Of a stretch of 22,623 nucleotides of DNA, positions 16,083-22,623 are shown one piece after another. The notes under the pieces are model-generated. The model did no database searches and was not told the origin of the DNA. It saw nothing but the letters and a program-made list of their open reading frames with translations. The stretch covers positions 1-22,623 of the forward strand of contig CAZUZD010000072.1 in the NCBI GenBank assembly GCA_964624465.1. Reading direction: 5' to 3'. The stretch's first letter is position 1. Each line of letters opens with the position of its first letter. Made by a program: the position numbers and the translations under genes. This DNA comes from CAZUZD01 sp964624465 (GTDB taxonomy: Bacteria; Planctomycetota; Planctomycetia; Isosphaerales; Isosphaeraceae).

Positions 16083-16679
16083 CGTCCCGTCTCCTGGAAT
16101 GAACCTTGTCCCGTTGCGGAATCCTCCGGGGCCCCTCGACCCCGGACCACCCGAGCACCGCAAACCACCCACATTCACTTTCGGGTGGCTTTGCTCGCGT
16201 TTGTTCTGCCGGTATGTCCCGTGAAACGGGCGCAGGCGCATTCAGGTGGGGGGCGGATTCTTCGGAAATTGTCCCGGACTCGAACGCACCGGCGGGGCGC
16301 ACGCCGGGTCGGCCGGTCCCCAAGGTCGCCAGCAAAGTGGTGAACCCCGGCGGCGACCCGGGTCCCATGCCGGACGACGGTTTCTCTGGCCCTGAAACGG
16401 GTTGCCGCCGACCGGAGCCGCCGGCAGCCCGCGCCGGCCGTGAATCACCCGCGGGGGCACGGCCCCCCGAGCCGGGGCCAATCCCGCCCGGCGGGGCGCG
16501 GGAAGATCGCACCGAATCAGGCCAGACCGGATCACCATCGATGGGGGGACGTGGCCGCTTCGCGCGGGGGGAGGGGACGGGTAGGCTCGTGGCCCTCGGG
16601 ATCGACGACCGGATCGCGAGCCGGGTCCGTGGGGCCAGTCGACCCGGGTCGGAACGGGGCCCGGCGGAGGGGCAGGCGG
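16083..16679. other. Divergent intergenic region between the PEP-CTERM gene and the phosphonate operon
   Basis: There are 597 bases with no convincing gene; open frames on both strands lack ribosome sites. It should hold both promoters. Visible structure includes CCACCC/GGGTGG (16165-16188, 12-base loop) and CCCGT-GAA-ACGGG (16218-16230) on the PEP-CTERM side. TGAAACGGG occurs twice (16222-16230 and 16392-16400). I see no clear Pho-box-like direct repeat before the operon. Confidence 0.45.
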
Positions 16680-18020
16680 ATGCTCGCGGAACCCTCGCGG
16701 CGGCGGGCGTGGCAGGGGCTCACCCTGGTGCTCCTGTTCGTCGGCTACTCGGGCTACTACCTCTGCCGGTCAAACCTGTCGGTGGCGGCCGTGCCGATCC
16801 AGGCCGAGCTGGCCGACGGCGACCCGACGCCCGGCCTGGGCCGCGCCCGGTTCGGCGACCTGGTCTCGGCCGGCACGCTGGCCTACGCGCTCGGGAAGTT
16901 CCTCGGCGGCGGCCTGGGCGACCGGATCGGCGGCCGGGCCGTGTTCTTGACCGGCATGGCCGGGGCCGCGCTGTTCACGGCCTGCTTCCCGCTGGTCTGG
17001 TCGGTGCCGGCGCGCACGCTGGCCTGGTCGGGCAACCGGCTGGTGCAGGCGATCGGCTGGCCGGGGGTCGTCAAGCTCGTCGGCCGCTGGTTCCCCTACC
17101 AGCGGCACGGGCTGGCGATGGGCCTGGTGAGCCTGAGCTTCCTGTTCGGCGACGCCGCCGCGCGCTGGTTTCTGGGTCGGCTGCTGGCCGCCGGCTGGGA
17201 CTGGAAGCCGATGTTCCTGGCCTGCGCGGGCCTGCTCGCCGCGTTCTGGGCCCTGGCCGCGCTGGTGCTGCGCGACGGGCCCGAGTCGGTGGGCCTGCCG
17301 GCGTCGGCGGCCAACCCCGAGAACGTCTATGGCGAGAGCGAGGACGGGGGGCCCGAGGCCGGCGCGCGTCTGGGCCTGATCGGCCCGCTGCTGCGGAGCC
17401 CGCGGTTCGGCCTGGTGTGCGGGCTCTCGGCGGGCCTGACCCTGCTGCGCGAGACGTTCAACACCTGGACGCCGACGTACCTGACCCAGGGGGCCGGGCT
17501 CTCAGCGGCGGCGGCGGCCAACGCCAGCGCCCTGTTCCCGCTCCTGGGCGGCGTCTCGGTGCTGGCCTGCGGCCTGCTCGGCGACCGGCTGGGGCGCGGC
17601 GGCCGGGCGCTGATCCTGGCCGTGGGCCTGGCGCTGGCGGGGGTCATGCTCGGGCTCCTGGCCGGGCTGGACCCCTCGCGGTCGCCGCGGTGGTCGGTGG
17701 CCCTGATCGCGCTGGTGGGCCTGTTCCTGATCGGGCCGTACACGTTTCTGGCCGGGGCCTTCGCGCTCGACTTCGGCGGCCGGCGGGGGGCGGCGACGGC
17801 GTCGGGCTGGATCGACGGCTTCGGCTACCTGGGCGGGGTGCTGGCCGGGTCGGGGGTCGCCCGGCTGGCGACGGCCTTCGGCTGGCGGGGCGTGTTCGCG
17901 ACCCTGGCCGCCGTGGCGTGGACAGCGGCCGGGGTGGCGGGCATCCTGGTCCGGGTGCAGCGCGCCGGCGGAGCGTCCGCCCGGCCCGCGCCCGGACCCG
18001 ACGGAGCCTCCCCCCCATGA
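16680..18020 (+). CDS. MFS transporter of the organophosphate:phosphate antiporter (GlpT/UhpT) type
   Basis: This protein has 446 residues and about 12 membrane helices. ATG 16680 is fixed by GGAGGGG (16666-16672), 7 bases upstream. The first helix carries VGYSGYYLCRSNLS, matching the family motif with the substrate-binding Arg (Arg30, equal to Arg45 of GlpT). The second half has LLRETFNTWTPTYL with Arg257, equal to the second GlpT phosphate-binding Arg. The MFS loop GLGDRIGGR is at 78-86 and its second-half echo LLGDRLGRGG is also present. Two arginines in the pore imply a phosphate- or phosphonate-bearing substrate. It is the first gene of a four-gene operon and overlaps the next by ATGA (18017-18020). 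In this setting it is most likely the phosphonate uptake permease, in place of an ABC importer (inference). Glycerol-3-phosphate or a sugar phosphate is the alternative. Confidence 0.88.
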   Translation: MLAEPSRRRAWQGLTLVLLFVGYSGYYLCRSNLSVAAVPIQAELADGDPTPGLGRARFGDLVSAGTLAYALGKFLGGGLGDRIGGRAVFLTGMAGAALFTACFPLVWSVPARTLAWSGNRLVQAIGWPGVVKLVGRWFPYQRHGLAMGLVSLSFLFGDAAARWFLGRLLAAGWDWKPMFLACAGLLAAFWALAALVLRDGPESVGLPASAANPENVYGESEDGGPEAGARLGLIGPLLRSPRFGLVCGLSAGLTLLRETFNTWTPTYLTQGAGLSAAAAANASALFPLLGGVSVLACGLLGDRLGRGGRALILAVGLALAGVMLGLLAGLDPSRSPRWSVALIALVGLFLIGPYTFLAGAFALDFGGRRGAATASGWIDGFGYLGGVLAGSGVARLATAFGWRGVFATLAAVAWTAAGVAGILVRVQRAGGASARPAPGPDGASPP

Positions 18021-18583
18021 CCGCCGACCCGACGCATCCCGACCCCGTGGCCGAGGTGCTGCACCTGTTCGCCGAGCGCGGCCGCCACGAGTACCACGGC
18101 GAGCCGGTGAGCCTGGCCGAGCACGCGCTGCAGACCGCCGCCCAAGCCGTGGCCGAGGGGGCGTCCGATGCGCTGGTCGTCGCCGCCCTGCTCCACGACG
18201 TCGGCCACCTGCTGCACGACCAGGGGGAGTCGGCCACGCACCGGGGCGTCGACGTCCGCCACGAGGATCTGGGCGCCGACTGGCTGGCGAGCCGGTTCGG
18301 CCGATCGGTCAGCGAGCCGGTGCGGCGGCACGTCGCGGCCAAGCGGTACCTCTGCGCCGTCGACCCGGCGTACCGCGACGGGCTCTCGACGGCCTCGCTC
18401 CGCAGCCTGGGCGTGCAGGGGGGCCCGTTCGAGCCCGAGGAGCGGCTGGCCTTCGAGGCCGACCCCCACCACGCGGCCGCGGTGCGGCTGCGGCTCTGGG
18501 ACGACGCGGCCAAGACCCCCAGGCGTGCCGTCCCCGACCTCGACCACTACCGCGCCCGGCTGGAGGCCCTGCGAGTCCGATGA
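18017..18583 (+). CDS. phnZ: PhnZ-like HD-domain phosphonate oxygenase
   Basis: This protein has 188 residues, about the length of PhnZ. The predicted metal ligands are His36, His60-Asp61 (LLHDVGHLLH), His82, His105 (VRRHVAAKRYL) and Asp162 or Asp163. They fall at nearly constant offsets from the diiron ligands of PhnZ (His34, His58, Asp59, His80, His104, Asp161). Tyr26 and Glu29 in HEYHGEPV match the active-site Tyr24 and Glu27. Known members use a mixed-valent diiron centre and oxygen to split 1-hydroxy-2-aminoethylphosphonate into glycine and phosphate; a close relative (TmpB) acts on the trimethylated analogue. It belongs to the phosphonate-operon HDIG family. It is translationally coupled to both neighbours by ATGA. 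No PhnY hydroxylase lies nearby, so the substrate must come ready-made or from elsewhere in the genome. Confidence 0.87.
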   Translation: MTADPTHPDPVAEVLHLFAERGRHEYHGEPVSLAEHALQTAAQAVAEGASDALVVAALLHDVGHLLHDQGESATHRGVDVRHEDLGADWLASRFGRSVSEPVRRHVAAKRYLCAVDPAYRDGLSTASLRSLGVQGGPFEPEERLAFEADPHHAAAVRLRLWDDAAKTPRRAVPDLDHYRARLEALRVR

Positions 18584-19716
18584 CGACGACCGTTGCCCCC
18601 GTGGACGACCTGATCGTGGGCGCCGGCATCGTCGGCCTGGCGCTGGCACGGGCCGCCGCCAGCCGAGGCCGGCGGGTGCTGATGCTCGACCGCGCCGAGC
18701 GGGCGCAGGGCGCCTCGATCCGCAATTTCGGCATGCTCTGGCCGATCGGCCAGCCCGACGGGCCGGTCCGCGCCCTGGCCGACCGCAGCCTGGCCCTCTG
18801 GCACGCCGTGCTGGCCGAGGCCGGCCTCTGGCACGACCGCTGCGGCTCGCTGCACCTGGCCTACCGCGACGACGAGGCCCAGGTCCTCGCCGAGTTCGCC
18901 GGCCGCACCACCGGGCCGGTCGAGTGGCTCGACCGCGACGCGGTCCTGAAACGCAGCCCATTCGTGCGCCGCGCTGGCCTGATCGGTGGCCTGTTCAGCC
19001 CGGTCGAGACCTGCGTCGACCCCCGCAAGACGGTCGCCGCCCTGCCGGGGTTCCTGGCCGAGCGGTACGGCGTCCGCTTCCGGTTCGGCACCCCCGTGCT
19101 GGCGGTCACGGCCGACGGGGTGCAGACGACCGCCGGGCCGATCGCCGCCCGCCGCGTGTTCCTCGCACCCGGGGCCGACCTGCGGACCCTCTGCGCCGAG
19201 CGGTTCGCGGCCGAGGGCGTGCGGCCCTGCAAGCTCCAGATGCTGCGCTCCGCCCCCCTGCCCGGCGGCGACCGCCTGGGCCCGATGCTCGCCGCCGGCC
19301 TGACCCTGCGGCACTACAGGTCGTTCGAGGGCTGCCCCACCCTGCCGGCCCTGCGCGCCCGGGTCGCCGCTGAATCGCCCGCGTTCGACCGCCACGGCAT
19401 CCACGTCATGGCCAGCCAGTGGGCCGACGGCCGGCTCGTGCTCGGCGACTCGCACGAGTACGGCGACGCCATCACGCCGTTCGACTCCTCCGAGATCGAC
19501 GACCTGATCCTCGGCTACCTGGAGACGTTCCTGGACGTGCCGGGGCTCCAGATCACCGAGCGCTGGAACGGCACCTATGCCAAGCACCCGGGCGCCCCGT
19601 TCGTGATCGACCGCCCGGCGCCGAACGTCGCGGCGGTGCTCGCCCTCGGTGGCGCCGGCATGACCCTCTCCTTCGGCCTGACCGAGCGGGTCGAGGCCGA
19701 GACGCCGGAGTCCTGA
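18580..19716 (+). CDS. FAD-dependent oxidoreductase of the phosphonate-associated (DAO-like) family
   Basis: This protein has 378 residues, the usual length for D-amino-acid-oxidase/glycine-oxidase-like enzymes. The dinucleotide fold is at the N-terminus: DDLIVGAGIVGLALARAAA (9-27) with Asp37 ending the second strand. GASIRNFGMLWPIG (44-57) is the characteristic motif of the branch linked to phosphonate genes, and ALGGAGMTLSFGLTERV closes the FAD site near the C-terminus. There is no signal peptide. ATG 18580 overlaps the previous stop by ATGA. Family knowledge: these enzymes occur next to phosphonatase-like HAD proteins and oxidatively deaminate aminophosphonates such as 2-aminoethylphosphonate or its N-methyl form, giving phosphonoacetaldehyde. 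The HAD gene starts 4 bases after its stop, which fits that sequence of steps. The exact amine substrate cannot be read from the sequence. Confidence 0.87.
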   Translation: MTTTVAPVDDLIVGAGIVGLALARAAASRGRRVLMLDRAERAQGASIRNFGMLWPIGQPDGPVRALADRSLALWHAVLAEAGLWHDRCGSLHLAYRDDEAQVLAEFAGRTTGPVEWLDRDAVLKRSPFVRRAGLIGGLFSPVETCVDPRKTVAALPGFLAERYGVRFRFGTPVLAVTADGVQTTAGPIAARRVFLAPGADLRTLCAERFAAEGVRPCKLQMLRSAPLPGGDRLGPMLAAGLTLRHYRSFEGCPTLPALRARVAAESPAFDRHGIHVMASQWADGRLVLGDSHEYGDAITPFDSSEIDDLILGYLETFLDVPGLQITERWNGTYAKHPGAPFVIDRPAPNVAAVLALGGAGMTLSFGLTERVEAETPES

Positions 19717-19720
19717 GCCG

Positions 19721-20425
19721 ATGCCGACCCCAACCGCCGACCGCCCGCCCCTGCAACTGGTCGTCTTCGACGTCGCCGGCACGACCGTCAACGACCCCGG
19801 CGCCGTCAACGCCTGCCTGCGCGCGGCCCTGGCCTCGGCCGGGGTCGAGGCCAGCCGGTCGGCCGTCGACGCCGTGATGGGCCTGCCCAAGCCCGAGGCG
19901 ATCCGGATCCTGGTCGAGCAGGCCGGGGCCCTCGACCGCCTGGCCCCGGCGCTGGCGACGATCCACGACGACTTCGAGGCCCGCATGCTCGCCTTCTACC
20001 GGCAGGACCCCTCGGTCGTACCGGTGCCCGGCATCGAGGCCCTGTTCGACGCCCTGAAGGCCCGCGGCATCCGCCGGGCCCTGGATACCGGCTTCGGCCA
20101 CACGATCACCGCCTCAATCCTGGAACGGCTCCGCTGGGACACCCTGGGCCGGATCGACGCCCACGTCAGCAGCGACCAGGTGCCCCGCGGCCGCCCCCAC
20201 CCGGACATGATCCGGCACCTGATGGCCGGGCTGGGCGTGACCGACCCCCGCGCCGTCGCCAAGGTCGGCGATGCCCCCGCCGACCTCCAGGAGGGGACCA
20301 ACGCCGGCTGCCCGATCGTCATCGGCGTCACCTGGGGCACCCACACCCGGTCCCAGCTCGCCCCGTTCCCCCACACCGACCTGGTCGACACCATCGCCGA
20401 GCTGTCCGACCGGCTGCTCGGCTGA
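19721..20425 (+). CDS. Phosphonatase-like HAD hydrolase
   Basis: This protein has 234 residues, shorter than classical phosphonoacetaldehyde hydrolase (about 270). HAD motif I is FDVAGTTVND with nucleophile Asp17; the Ala at 19 is typical of phosphonatases, where other HADs have Asp. The cap has VMGLPKPEAIR, which places Lys57 where PhnX has its Schiff-base Lys in MGLLK. DTGFGH (122-127) is motif II. VSSDQVPRGRPHPDM is the phosphonatase signature, and KVGDAPADLQEGTNAG (181-196) holds the metal-binding Asp184 and Asp188. The expected reaction is phosphonoacetaldehyde to acetaldehyde and phosphate. The His three residues after the PhnX Lys is Ala60 here, so it is a phosphonatase-like paralogue and not clearly PhnX. 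It is the last gene of the operon. Confidence 0.88.
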   Translation: MPTPTADRPPLQLVVFDVAGTTVNDPGAVNACLRAALASAGVEASRSAVDAVMGLPKPEAIRILVEQAGALDRLAPALATIHDDFEARMLAFYRQDPSVVPVPGIEALFDALKARGIRRALDTGFGHTITASILERLRWDTLGRIDAHVSSDQVPRGRPHPDMIRHLMAGLGVTDPRAVAKVGDAPADLQEGTNAGCPIVIGVTWGTHTRSQLAPFPHTDLVDTIAELSDRLLG

Positions 20426-20454
20426 CCTCGCGACCGGCCCCCGCCTTGTAAGAA

Positions 20455-20498
20455 GCTCCAGGGCCGGCGGCCCGGCCCGGGGGGCGGTGAGCTGGAGC
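20455..20498 (+). terminator. Possible terminator of the phosphonate operon
   Basis: GCTCCAG (20455-20461) pairs with CTGGAGC (20492-20498). The 30-base loop itself contains GGGCC-GGC-GGCCC. It starts 30 bases beyond the last stop of the operon. A compound GC hairpin without a T run. Confidence 0.3.
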
Positions 20499-20765
20499 CG
20501 AATTCCGGGGATCGGGGCCGGGCCCCGGAAGAACCGGCGCCCCCGAGACTTCTGGCACGACCCGCGCCACCCGTCCCGGCGGGCGGCCCGGGACGGCCTG
20601 GCCGTTGCATTGGAAAGGGACCGGGAGCCCGGCGAACCGGCCCGGCCCGCACGATCGGCACAGTCCCGCGCCGGCGAGGATCGCGGTCGGGAGGCCACTC
20701 GGCGGGAGCCCCGGGCGACTTCAGGCAAAGTTTGCAATTCGCCGATCGGCCTACCTTACCCATGT

Positions 20766-20771
20766 TATATT
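20766..20771 (+). promoter_or_regulatory. Candidate -10 of the YTV gene
   Basis: TATATT at 20766-20771 lies in CATGTTATATTGAGAG, within an AT-rich stretch (20727-20780). TTGCAA at 20732-20737 could be a -35, but the 28-base gap is too long. A non-housekeeping sigma factor or a different -35 is possible. Confidence 0.3.
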
Positions 20772-20955
20772 GAGAGTACGTCACGAAGGCGGCGGTTTCG
20801 GACCGCACCGCGGACGGCACCAGGTCAGATCCGGGTGGGAACGAACCAGCGGGCGGAGGGCTCTCACGGACGAGCCAAAGGCCTCCTCCACGACGAACCG
20901 GCATCGCCAGCGACCGCATAACAGGGACGCGCGACTGGCTGTCGAGGAGCAGAGC

Positions 20956-22551
20956 ATGTTCAGCGTCATCAGGAAGCACCTCGGGACGACCGTCGCGGTC
21001 GGCCTGGGGCTCGTCGGCGGGGCCACCCCCGCCCTGGCGGGCACGTATAGCGGGGCCGCCGGCCTCAACTGCTGCCCGGCGCCGGTGGTGGCCGTGCAGT
21101 GCCAGACCGTGGCGCTGGCGCCCCAGTGCGAGACCGTGATGCGGCCGGTCGTCGAGACCGTCACCGAGCAGGTGCCGGTCACGGTCATGCAGACCCGCTA
21201 CCGCACCGAGTGCCGCACCGAGAGCTATCAGGTGCAGCGGCCCGTCGTCGAGACCGCCTTCGTCGAGCGGCCCTACACCGTCATGCGGCCGGTCTACCAG
21301 ACCGTCAACCAGCAGCGCACCTACACGGTCATGCGCCCCGTCTACCAGACCCAGAAGCTGGAGCGGCGCTACACCGTCATGCGGCCGGTCTACCAGACCA
21401 GCACGATCCAGAAGCGCTACTGCGTCATGCGGCCCGTCGTCCGCACCCAGAAGATGGAGCGGCGGTACACGGTCGCCCGGCCGGTCTACCAGACCGTCAA
21501 CCAGCAGCGCACCTACACGGTCATGCGGCCGGTCTACCAGACCGTCAACCAGCAGCGCACCTACACCGTGATGCGGCCCGTCTACCAGACGGCCTACCGC
21601 CAGCGGACGTACACGGTGATGCGGCCGGTGGTGCAGACGCAGATGCTCGAGCAGCCGTACACGGTCTGCCGGCCGGTGACCACGACCCGCCAGGTCGTCG
21701 AGGACGCCGGCTACTACGAGACCCAGGCCATCGAGGTCCCCGGCCCGATCGTCGAGCGCCGGGTGCCGATCGAGACGGCCGCCGACCCCTGCGGCTGCGG
21801 CGGCGCGGTGCCGACGCAGAAGAAGGGCCTGCTGGGCTGGATGCACCACAAGAAGAACCGCTGCTACACCACCGTCGCCGTGCAGGCCCCGCCCCGCATG
21901 GAGTGCCGCAAGGTGTGGGTCCCGCGCCAGGTCGTCCGCGAGGTCGCCGAGACCCGCTACGTCCGCGAGACCATGGTCCGCCAGGTGCCGGTGCAGACCT
22001 GCTCTTACGTGGCCGAGCGGAAGGTTGAGAACATCCCCGTGACCACCTGCCAGATGGTCGCCGAGCAGAAGGTCGAGAACATCCCCGTGACCACCTGCCA
22101 GATGGTCCGCGAGGAGAAGGTCGAGACGATCCCCGTGACCACCTGCCAGATGGTCCGCGAGGAGCGGGTCGAGCCGTACGAGGTCCGCACCTGCGAGATG
22201 GTCCGCGAGGAGCGGGTCCAGAACGTGCCGGTGACCACCTGCTCGATGGTCGCCGAGGAGCGGGTCGAGCCGTACGAGGTCCGCACCTGCCAGATGGTCC
22301 AGGAGCAGCGGGTCGAGAACATCCCGGTCACCACCTGCTCGATGGTCCGCGAGCAGCGGGTCGAACGGGTCCCGGTCCGGACCTGCCGGATGGTCACCGA
22401 GACCGCCCAGCGCCAGGTGCCGGTGACGGTCGCCGAGCAGGTGCCCGTGACCTACACCCAGTGCGTCGCCCGCCAGGTCACCCGGCTCGTGCCGACCCAG
22501 AAGTGCACGATGGTGCCGGTGGCCGTGCCCGCCTGTGCCACCTGCCCCTGA
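20956..22551 (+). CDS. Secreted YTV-repeat planctomycete surface protein
   Basis: This protein has 531 residues. ATG 20956 has GAGGAG (20944-20949) 6 bases upstream and opens a Sec signal peptide: MFSVIRKHLG, then a Val/Gly/Leu core, with cleavage after TPALA (residue 28). Residues 59-250 are twelve 16-residue units of the YTVMRPVYQT type, the YTV domain described only from planctomycetes. Residues 251-340 are a linker with DPCGCGG and a basic KKGLLGWMHHKKNR block. Residues 341-484 are nine 16-residue units of the VENIPVTTCQMVREEK type, each with one Cys (349, 365, and so on to 477). A Val- and Cys-rich end finishes with ACATCP. YTV proteins are thought to form disulfide-linked wall or envelope material. 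It is a single-gene unit with a hairpin after the stop. Confidence 0.92.
   Translation: MFSVIRKHLGTTVAVGLGLVGGATPALAGTYSGAAGLNCCPAPVVAVQCQTVALAPQCETVMRPVVETVTEQVPVTVMQTRYRTECRTESYQVQRPVVETAFVERPYTVMRPVYQTVNQQRTYTVMRPVYQTQKLERRYTVMRPVYQTSTIQKRYCVMRPVVRTQKMERRYTVARPVYQTVNQQRTYTVMRPVYQTVNQQRTYTVMRPVYQTAYRQRTYTVMRPVVQTQMLEQPYTVCRPVTTTRQVVEDAGYYETQAIEVPGPIVERRVPIETAADPCGCGGAVPTQKKGLLGWMHHKKNRCYTTVAVQAPPRMECRKVWVPRQVVREVAETRYVRETMVRQVPVQTCSYVAERKVENIPVTTCQMVAEQKVENIPVTTCQMVREEKVETIPVTTCQMVREERVEPYEVRTCEMVREERVQNVPVTTCSMVAEERVEPYEVRTCQMVQEQRVENIPVTTCSMVREQRVERVPVRTCRMVTETAQRQVPVTVAEQVPVTYTQCVARQVTRLVPTQKCTMVPVAVPACATCP
21130..21705 (+). repeat. 48-base tandem repeats, YTV array (12 units)
   Basis: Twelve in-frame 48-base units encode the YTV repeats (residues 59-250). 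The first three are divergent and units 4-12 are regular. A stretch of about 26 bases starting ACCGTCAACCAGCAGCGCAC is identical at 21301, 21493 and 21541, spaced by 192 (4 x 48) and 48 bases. This points to recent unit duplication or gene conversion within the array. Confidence 0.85.
21976..22407 (+). repeat. 48-base tandem repeats, Cys/Val array (9 units)
   Basis: Nine in-frame 48-base units encode residues 341-484, each with one Cys at the same place. Two unit types alternate in part: (V/I)PVTTC and YEVRTC. The YEVRTC units starting at 22168 and 22264 are nearly identical and exactly 96 bases apart. GAGAACATCCCCGTGACCAC occurs at both 22027 and 22075. Confidence 0.85.
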
Positions 22552-22572
22552 GCGAGGTCCCACCCCCCAGCC

Positions 22573-22600
22573 CGGCCCGGCCCCGTGCCGGACCGGGCCG
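22573..22600 (+). terminator. Terminator hairpin after the YTV gene
   Basis: CGGCCCGG (22573-22580) and CCGGGCCG (22593-22600) form a perfect 8-base stem with a 12-base loop, 22 bases after the stop. No T run is visible before the window ends. Confidence 0.45.
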
Positions 22601-22623
22601 CCCCGAGTCCCACCACCCCGCCC

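Larger units (their letters stand above)
20426..20955. other. Intergenic and leader region before the YTV gene
   Basis: There are 530 bases with no convincing gene. The left part holds the hairpin at 20455-20498 and CCGGGG/CCCCGG repeats around 20506-20529. The middle (20720-20790) is AT-rich for this window and is the likely promoter of the YTV gene. The last 180 bases would be a long untranslated leader. Confidence 0.45.

Noticed and set aside
16083..16679. Possible Pho-box or phosphonate regulator site before the operon
   Set aside because: No pair of direct repeats like the Pho box and no other known operator could be recognised by eye.
16106..18583. Long plus-strand frame overlapping the MFS and HD genes
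   Set aside because: In the MFS interval it is an out-of-frame Arg/Gly/Ala-rich shadow. Only its last part, from 18017, is the true HD-domain gene.
21130..22407. Regular direct repeats that could be taken for a CRISPR array or satellite
   Set aside because: The repeats are in frame, 48 bases with no unique spacers, and encode the YTV protein's structural units.

Overview
The window is a very GC-rich bacterial segment whose gene content points to a planctomycete, probably of the Isosphaeraceae type (inference). The pointers are a tandem-repeat YTV surface protein, PEP-CTERM sorted proteins, large transmembrane Ser/Thr kinases paired with ECF sigma factors, and a Tat-exported DUF362 protein. 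No tRNA, rRNA, CRISPR array, transposase or phage gene was seen.

Left part (1-7010). A membrane-anchored protein enters from the left edge on the minus strand (1-230). It is divergent from a Tat-signal DUF362 protein (524-1732). Next come a lipoprotein alpha/beta hydrolase (about 2248-4398) and a DUF1015 protein (4604-5911), both on the plus strand. On the minus strand lie a short protein resembling the body of a PEP-CTERM secreted protein (6432-7010) and, just beyond its stop in another frame, an orphan PEP-CTERM tail (about 6065-6259). The pair may be one broken gene.

Middle part (7366-15095, all minus strand). Two copies of a 'transmembrane Ser/Thr kinase + ECF sigma factor' module lie head to tail. 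In transcription order they are kinase 2, sigma 2, kinase 1, sigma 1. The kinases match over their whole length, and the sigma factors align without gaps over most of theirs. This is an old tandem duplication of a signalling module. Upstream of kinase 2 is a PEP-CTERM protein gene (15378-16082) with visibly AT-richer stretches.

Right part (16680-20425, plus strand). Four tightly coupled genes form a phosphonate-use operon: a GlpT/UhpT-type MFS permease, a PhnZ-like HD-domain diiron oxygenase, a FAD-dependent amine oxidase of the phosphonate-associated family, and a phosphonatase-like HAD hydrolase. The first three are joined by ATGA overlaps and the last starts 4 bases after the previous stop. 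The likely logic is uptake of an aminophosphonate. It would then be cleaved oxidatively by the HD enzyme, or be deaminated to phosphonoacetaldehyde by the FAD enzyme and hydrolysed by the HAD enzyme. No phnY, phnW or PhnCDE-type ABC transporter is in the window.

Right edge. After a 530-base leader region comes a secreted YTV-type protein (20956-22551). It is built from two different arrays that share an exact 16-residue (48-base) period. A strong hairpin follows its stop.
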